In this document: piece after piece, positions 59,121-64,000 of the stretch
Position numbering within the stretch: position 1 is the stretch's first letter
Layout: each line of letters begins with the position of its first letter
NCBI GenBank assembly: GCA_016717145.1
Contig: JADKGD010000037.1
Span: 22,316-86,315, forward strand
Direction of reading: 5' to 3'
DNA: 64,000 nucleotides
Source of the DNA: Saprospiraceae bacterium
Lineage (GTDB): Bacteria > Bacteroidota > Bacteroidia > Chitinophagales > Saprospiraceae
Position numbers and translations under genes: made by a program
The notes under the pieces: model-generated
What the model was told of the DNA's origin: nothing
The model's input: only the letters and a program-made list of their open reading frames with translations
Database searches by the model: none

Positions 59121-59196
59121 TTAACAAGGTAATCGTCCTTCACCTTTTATCTCAACTTATTTTTAAAATTTGTTAATTCTTAAAACCATTTTAATC

Positions 59197-60216
59197 ATGT
59201 TAAAGTTCACCGTCGGGGCTGACATTTCTAAAGACAAAATCAATTTCGCACTACGTTATCTAAACGACTTCCTTCTTGAAAGAGAAGTAGAAAACACTAC
59301 TTCTGCTCTTAACAAATTTATCAAAGAAGTCCAATCATTGGCAAAAAAAATAGCCAAAGAAAATAAGTCATTACATTCAATAGATTTTATTATGGAACAT
59401 ACAGGTATCTATGGCAACCTACTTATTGAATGTTTGGCAGGACATAAGCTAAATATGTATGTTGTTTCGGGTCTTGAAATAAAGAACAGTACTGGGATCA
59501 GCCGGGGTAAAAATGATAAAATTGATGCTAAACGAATCGCAGATTATGGGCTCAGATTTGCAGATAAATTAAAACCTTATACCTTATGTGAGAAGACGCT
59601 GGTAGAAATTAAAGGTTTGAATACTAAAAGAGCGCAACTGGTTAGGATAAAGTCGCAGATGACACAAGCCAATGATGACAACAAAAATTTCAAAGCAAAG
59701 ATCTTTTAAAGAAATTAAACAAAATAGATAACCCAATAGTAAAAGCTTTGGATGATGCCATCGAGAAAATTGAAGCCGAAATGTTAGAGTTAATAAAAAG
59801 CAACACAGCGTTTATGACAATTATAAGATTGCTCAATCAGTGCCAGGGTGTAGGCAAGATTATGTTAGCTTTCATTGCGCAACCAATAATTTCAACAAAT
59901 TTGAATCTCAAAGCCTTAGGAAGTTATTGCGGAGTAGTACCGTTTGGTAAGGAATCAGGAAGGTAGTAAAGGTAAAGACAAAGTATCACCTATTGCCAAC
60001 AAGACATTAAAAACGCTACTACATCTTGGGGGCATTAGCAAGCATTGGTGGAAAAATGCATTCGCAGCATACTACCAGAGAAAAGTCAATGAGGATAAGA
60101 AGAACAAAATGCTTGCCATCAATAATGTCAGAAATAAATAGTAAAAACACTCTTTGCATGCATTAAAAAATAAAAGCAAATACACAGCAGATTATCTGTT
60201 TAAATTTGCAGCATAA
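59197..60216 (+). pseudogene. IS110-family transposase, several frameshifts
   Basis: ATG 59197 opens the DEDD RuvC-like domain (LKFTVGADISKDKINFAL, IDFIMEHTGIYGNLLIECL, GISRGKNDKIDAKRIADYGL). The frame breaks near 59697 (a lost A in GCAAAG; restored KDLLKKLNKIDNPIVKALDDAIEKIE), near 59950 and again near 60140. The C-terminal Transposase_20 part follows (LLNQCQGVGKIMLAFI, LGSYCGVVPFG, KTLLHLGGISKHW, YYQRKVNEDKKNKMLA, YTADYLFKFAA to stop 60214-60216). Its Ser nucleophile region lies around the second break. Probably inactive unless the breaks are assembly errors. Confidence 0.85.
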
Positions 60217-60350
60217 ATTGTAGAATGTGGATAACTCTGTTAACAGTACATATAAATCCAATTTTATTAACCCTAAAAAGTCAATTATGTATTAAAAAAT
60301 ATCAATTAATACTTGGTCAAACCATAGAAAACGGATGGGTAGTAAGTGCG

Positions 60351-60584
60351 TCTATTGCCATACTAGCACAAAGGGCTGGAAATGATCTACTTATGGCAAT
60401 AGAAAAATGCAGGACTGAGCGATCCTTTAAGGTCGAGCATGACAATGCGAGAAGCGATGGAACCCGCCTTCGGCGGGGTGGGAAGCTCGATAATGAACGT
60501 TATTACACTTTAGCTGACCGAAGTTTCGGTCAGTGCCTTCATTTTCGAGTGATTTCTTATCACTCGAATCTCGTAAAAACGAGA
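60351..60584 (+). ncRNA. Array of five hairpins after the IS110 transposase
   Basis: Consecutive perfect stems: TCTATTGCCATA/TATGGCAATAGA (60351-60362, 60392-60403), ACCCGCC/GGCGGG-GT (60462-60479), CTGACCGAA/TTCGGTCAG (60514-60533), TTCGAGTGAT/ATCACTCGAA (60544-60568), TCTCGT/ACGAGA (60569-60584). An overlapping ORF (60225-60611) has no family signature and is probably spurious. The element may be an RNA of the IS right end or the target site of the intron. Confidence 0.45.
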
Positions 60585-60630
60585 CCATTCAGTTATCTTT
60601 TTTTGAACTAGCATTTTTTGGTTACTTTTT

Positions 60631-62324
60631 TTGCGCCATGAAGGTGGGTAAGTGAAAGCCCACCATGTTATTTTGAAGATGATACAACAACATGAGTGAC
60701 CATGTTGCGAAGTATCGGCAAGGGATTTTAGGGTAACTTGTCAAACCACTCTTGACTGCAAATCGAGTAATTGAGATGTAGTAAGCGTAAAGAGAAAAGG
60801 CGTATTATAACGTCAGGTAATGGGCTTCTATACAGAACTTGGGAGAACCACATTTGGCAACGTAGTAAATACGTTATGTGGTAGTCGGACTAAGCCATAG
60901 TAGTGAGTTAAAGGCTAATGAAAGTTAGTTAAAGCGAAGGGCTTAGGATGTAGATATTATTTAACATTAAAACAACTCCAAAAAGGAGGAAGATCGAGAT
61001 GGAAATAAGAGTAAATCAAACAATACCTATCGAACGGGAATGGGTAACGGAAGCATACTTAAACTGCGCAAAGGAGGGAAAGGTACAGGAGTAGATCAAG
61101 AAAGTTGGAAAACATTCGATAAGAAATTAACCAGCAATCTCCATACGATATGGAGCAGACTCTGCTTCAGGAAGTTACCATCCAAATGCAGTTAGAGAAG
61201 TTGAAATTCCTAAGAAAGACGGTACGGTGCGTAAGTTGGGTATTCCTACACTTCGAGACAGAATCAGTCAACAGGTAGTAAAGGAGTATATGGAAAACCG
61301 CATAGATAGAATATTTCACTAAGATAGCTATGGATATCCCCCCTTAAAGAACGCACATCAGGCATTACGAACAGTAATAAAGAATTGCTATCGCTATGCT
61401 TGGGTTATACACATGGATATTAGTACACTCTTCGATGAGATCGACCATGAAATCATGCTCAACGCGGTATCACATGTTATGCCAGAGAAATGGGTATTGA
61501 TGCACGTAAAAAGGTGGTTAGAGATGCCAATCCAGGAAAAAAGACAATATTAGGAGCAAAGAAGGAAAAGGACACCACAAGGCGGGTAACAAGTCCACTG
61601 TTAGCGAACCCATATTTACACTTTTACATTAGACAAAATGGTTTGACAAAAACCATCCTGAGGTAAGATTTGTAAGATATGCAGATGACGTAGTAATACA
61701 TTGCAAAGTGAGCAATGTTAAAATACATATTGCACAGATTATGACACGATTAGGAGAGAGGTAAAACTAACCATCAAAGAGAGCAAACAAAAGATAGCCT
61801 ATTGTAAAGATTATCGACGAAAAGCAGACTACGAGCATGTGACATTTGATTTTCTTGGCTTTAGCTTTAAACCTTCAAAAATGATTATGAAAGATAAACA
61901 AACCTTGTTGGAATTTTTTAGGAGACAGAGCAAAGACAGTGCGAAAAGATAATGGAAGAGTTTCGTTTAAATAAATGATGAAACACACTGAATTAGAAAT
62001 ACAATATATAGCCGCAAAGCTTAATACCAAGCTGATTGGATGAATAATTATTATGGACTCTTCACAAAACGCGGATTAGAGAAGTGCTTTTATCATTTAA
62101 ATACACGAATAAGAAAGTGGATAAGAAAGAAGTACAACCAGGTACAAAAGAAGCGTTGAACATGTATCAAATGATCCGAAAAGAGAAGCCAAATCTTTCT
62201 ATCATTGGTCAAAAGGGTATAGTTAATGATTTTTTTAGACTATATCAAGAGCCGTGTGAAGGGAGATCTTCGCTTTTGTTCCTGAGAGGCTTGCGGGTGA
62301 AAACCCCGCTTGCCTACCGACTTG
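60631..62324 (+). mobile_element. Group II intron with degenerate reverse-transcriptase ORF
   Basis: The 5' end TTGCGCCATGAAGGTGGG resembles group II starts of the GTGCG type. Then come about 360 nt of structured ribozyme sequence, the intron-encoded protein region, and a 3' end with domain V (GAGCCGTGTGAAGGGAG from 62249) and domain VI (AGGCTTGCGGG-TGAAA-ACCCCGCTTGCCT, about 62287-62315), ending near CCTACCGAC. The flanks GGTTACTTTTTTT and GACAGGAAAAAAG could have formed a hairpin before insertion. The first base and exact ends are uncertain. Confidence 0.75.
60999..62226 (+). pseudogene. Group II intron reverse transcriptase/maturase, multiply broken
   Basis: After an AGGAGGA ribosome-binding site, ATG 60999 opens but the frame is soon broken. 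Pieces in different frames give GKGTGVDQESWKTF, EIPKKDGTVRKLGIPTLRDRISQQVV, YAWVIHMDISTLFDEIDHEIM, VRFVRYADDVVIHC (the YADD catalytic box), LTIKESKQKIAYC, HVTFDFLGFSFKP, and the GIIM maturase end (GWMNNYYGLF, HLNTRIRKWIRKKYNQV, FYHWSKGYS, stop 62224-62226). Several in-frame stops as well as frameshifts occur, so this is a genuine pseudogene; movement would need help in trans. Confidence 0.85.
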
Positions 62325-62501
62325 ACAGGAAAAAAGAAATGCCGCCCGCACAGGGCAAAGACCAGATTAAGTGCAAATGTTTTTTTCTAAAATACACCAA
62401 TACCCGTGCACTGAAAATCATAAATATCTAAAATATTCAGTGATAAAACAGGTCTTTTTACAGTTTGACGTATCGCTGTGGTCATAGAATATGCTTATAA
62501 T
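62227..62501. other. Intron 3' end and spacer
   Basis: Contains domains V-VI and then a spacer with a CACTGAA/TTCAGTG inverted repeat near 62409-62443, possibly a terminator. No gene seen. Confidence 0.4.
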
Positions 62502-63195
62502 CTAGCATCCAGCGTTACCAATACTAAATTCAAAATCTTGTGCCACTTTTATGTGTTCCTCATTTACTGCTGAATTCCATTTTGGCATTTTATTAATGAC
62601 ATCAAGCAATAAATTGTCAATTTGGGAATCACCGGAAGTCCCTGAAATTTTAGCATTTGTAATGGCACCTTCTTCGTTTACTGTAAACCTTATGAGCACC
62701 GATTGAAAAGACCTGGCATTTTTTTCAGGAATTTTACTGATCGCATGTTTCTTTATATAGTTATTCATTGCTTCATTTCCTTCGGCATATGCTGCTTCAG
62801 TTTCAGGAACAACGGTAACTGAATAGTTCTTCGCATCTTACCCCAACTCATCCGTTACTGAATTTTGCATTAGTATTTTCCGAAGCATTACAATTTCTGT
62901 CCCATTATGAGCATGCTGTATTATATTTGTTTGCTCCTGACTCAATATGTCTGAGGTACTTACAGCCGCACTACTTTTTTTTACCGTCAAAATTTGCTGA
63001 AACCTCTATTGAGATATAACTCGCTATCCACTTTGAAGGGTAATAAGGTATTATATCACCCATAGTTTTTGCATGGTAAATTTTTTCTTTTTTAATGGCA
63101 TGTTTATAAGCACCCCTAATCTCATAATTGAGGTTCTGAGAAAATCCGGAAGTATACATTTGCATCAATAGCAGAACCGAAATTAAGTGTTTCAT
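62502..63195 (-). pseudogene. Secreted TonB C-terminal-domain protein, broken
   Basis: From ATG 63195 a signal peptide (MKHLISVLLLMQMYTSGFSQ) opens a protein whose frame ends at 62971 through an extra base in the T8 run 62977-62984; removal continues SSAAVSTSDILSQEQTNIIQHAHNGTEIV. A further in-frame TAA follows DELG near 62838. The last part (62835-62502) is a TonB_C-like domain (VLIRFTVNEEGAITNAKISGTSGDSQIDNLLLDVINKMPKW). The combination of a nonsense codon and a frameshift favours a real pseudogene. The function would have been in envelope energy transduction or assembly. Confidence 0.7.
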
Positions 63196-63292
63196 TTTTA
63201 AGGAAAAAATGAAGAAAAATTTGTCCAATATAAACTTTTTAACCATAGTTCGTCTCTCTATTTGCTTCCTTTTATTTGAATTGAGCAAGATA

Positions 63293-64000
63293 TTATTCTT
63301 TTATTTGTTTAGCGATTGTTTCAGGTATTTTTGTTATACTTTTAATCCTGATGTTTTTATAATACATTTCTCCGCCGTCTGTTTGAATTTGAATTTTACC
63401 TTTTCGGATTGGAAGCTCAGTTTCTCCTTTACGTACAAATAAACCATTTGTCATAAGTATAACTTTATCGTTCAATACATGGATGCTTTTGTTTCCAAAA
63501 CAAATAATTTCAAGTGTATTCCATTCATTTACAGGTTTTTCAAGGCCTTTTTTTGCCTTACAATAACCATACTTTTTTTTAGTTTTGTCCCCTACATATT
63601 TTTGATCACCAAGGTCATCATATACGAGTTTGCCATCAGGAGAGGCAGTTGATGTTATGGATGCAAAACTATCTTCATGACCATAGTAATCATCACCGCT
63701 TTCATCTTTTTTATCCGACATTCATTTCCTTTGCATCCAAACATTATTATGTACGCCACTTTTTCCAAATACAACAGTACAAAATACCACCATTACACCA
63801 CATTTGTTTTGATTGCTTTGGGTTGTGTTTTCGACATACTTAAATTGCAGAGTCAAGTGATAATTTTCATATTCTTCCTTGCTGGTCAATGCACTGCTGA
63901 ATTTATTTGAAACTTTTAATATCGTTTCATTTTTTTCAAGTACAGTAGTAAAATATTTGAAAAGCATCTTGTTAAATCCGGTTACCGTATCCAAATAAGT
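63293..64000 (-). CDS. DUF1080 (3-keto-disaccharide hydrolase-like) protein, partial, with two compensating shifts
   Basis: The gene enters from beyond the window edge (5' end missing). It shows the concanavalin-like DUF1080 pattern: SKEEYENYHLTLQFKYV, then GVHNNVWMQ, NECRIKKDESGD, WNTLEIICFGNKSIHVLNDKVI, and the family end IQTDGGEMYYKNIRIKSI. As sequenced, a TGA falls after QRK at 63722. Removing one A from CAAAGG (about 63737) and adding one to the A6 run (about 63713-63718) restores the conserved ECRI motif with no stop. Family members bind or cleave carbohydrates in the periplasm or outside the cell. Confidence 0.75.

Larger units (their letters stand above)
58950..60630 (+). mobile_element. 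IS110-family insertion sequence (decayed), approximate limits
   Basis: The transposase lies at 59197-60216, with a structured non-coding left end (58950-59196) and a hairpin-rich right side (60217-60620). The ends are not marked by terminal inverted repeats, which is usual for this family, so the limits are estimates. A group II intron begins at about 60631. Confidence 0.5.

Noticed and set aside
60225..60611. 128-codon ORF after the IS110 transposase
   Set aside because: It runs straight through five perfect hairpins and has no domain signature; the stretch is better explained as structured non-coding DNA.
60631..62324. Retron (RT plus structured RNA) as explanation for hairpins followed by a reverse transcriptase
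   Set aside because: The RT fragments carry group II features (GIIM maturase end) and typical domains V-VI follow, so it is a group II intron.

Overview
The window is AT-rich DNA from a Bacteroidota chromosome, most likely a Saprospiraceae-like lineage (the family placement is an inference). The evidence: several secreted proteins end in Por/T9SS C-terminal sorting domains; a giant Reg_prop-propeller histidine kinase sits beside a LuxR-type regulator; an OstA-like protein and a DUF4293 protein are present; HisB and HisIE are fused; and TAnnTTTG-type -7 promoter boxes precede several genes.

Layout. 1-2,650: debris of a beta-helix/T9SS protein abutting a beheaded response regulator, an orphan terminator, and an AbiEii/DUF6922 toxin-antitoxin pair. 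2,777-9,060: response regulator, sensor kinase and T9SS-secreted beta-propeller in one minus-strand unit. 9,230-16,320: two large T9SS cargo genes (PKD and beta-helix) surrounded by short dispersed repeats, one of which interrupts a sorting domain. 16,326-24,545: housekeeping genes (dicarboxylate symporter, OstA-like, FAD oxidoreductase, DUF4293, ArfB, two envelope proteins). 24,800-31,902: a complete his operon (hisGDCBHAF-IE) preceded by a promoter, a His-codon leader peptide and an attenuator. 32,437-41,909: a complete reductive pyrimidine catabolic island (preA, preT, beta-ureidopropionase, dihydropyrimidinase, NCS1 transporter, omega-aminotransferase, CoA-acylating semialdehyde dehydrogenase), predicted to take uracil/thymine to acetyl-/propionyl-CoA. 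42,000-48,300: accessory DNA with structured repeats, cassette-like small genes, a lipoprotein with a C-terminal Tae4-like amidase toxin plus a probable immunity lipoprotein, and a Panacea-type toxin-antitoxin pair. 48,435-54,581: Lrp regulator divergent from a PLP gamma-lyase-family enzyme, two alpha/beta hydrolases and a retropepsin-like protein. 54,780-62,330: mobile/decayed zone (tyrosine recombinase stub, broken T9SS propeller, two palindromic MITE-like elements, mazEF, an IS110-family element with candidate bridge RNA, a group II intron with a broken reverse transcriptase). 62,502-64,000: a TonB-domain pseudogene and a partial DUF1080 protein that runs off the window.

A recurring feature is single-base frameshifts, mostly in A/T homopolymers, that split otherwise well-conserved genes (hisD twice, hisF, both T9SS cargo genes, the toxin lipoprotein, a hydrolase, the IS110 transposase). 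Most look like homopolymer errors of the assembly, but several fall exactly on in-phase A AAA AAN slippery heptamers, so recoding or polymerase slippage should be tested. Broken genes are given here as their restored extents, with break points stated.
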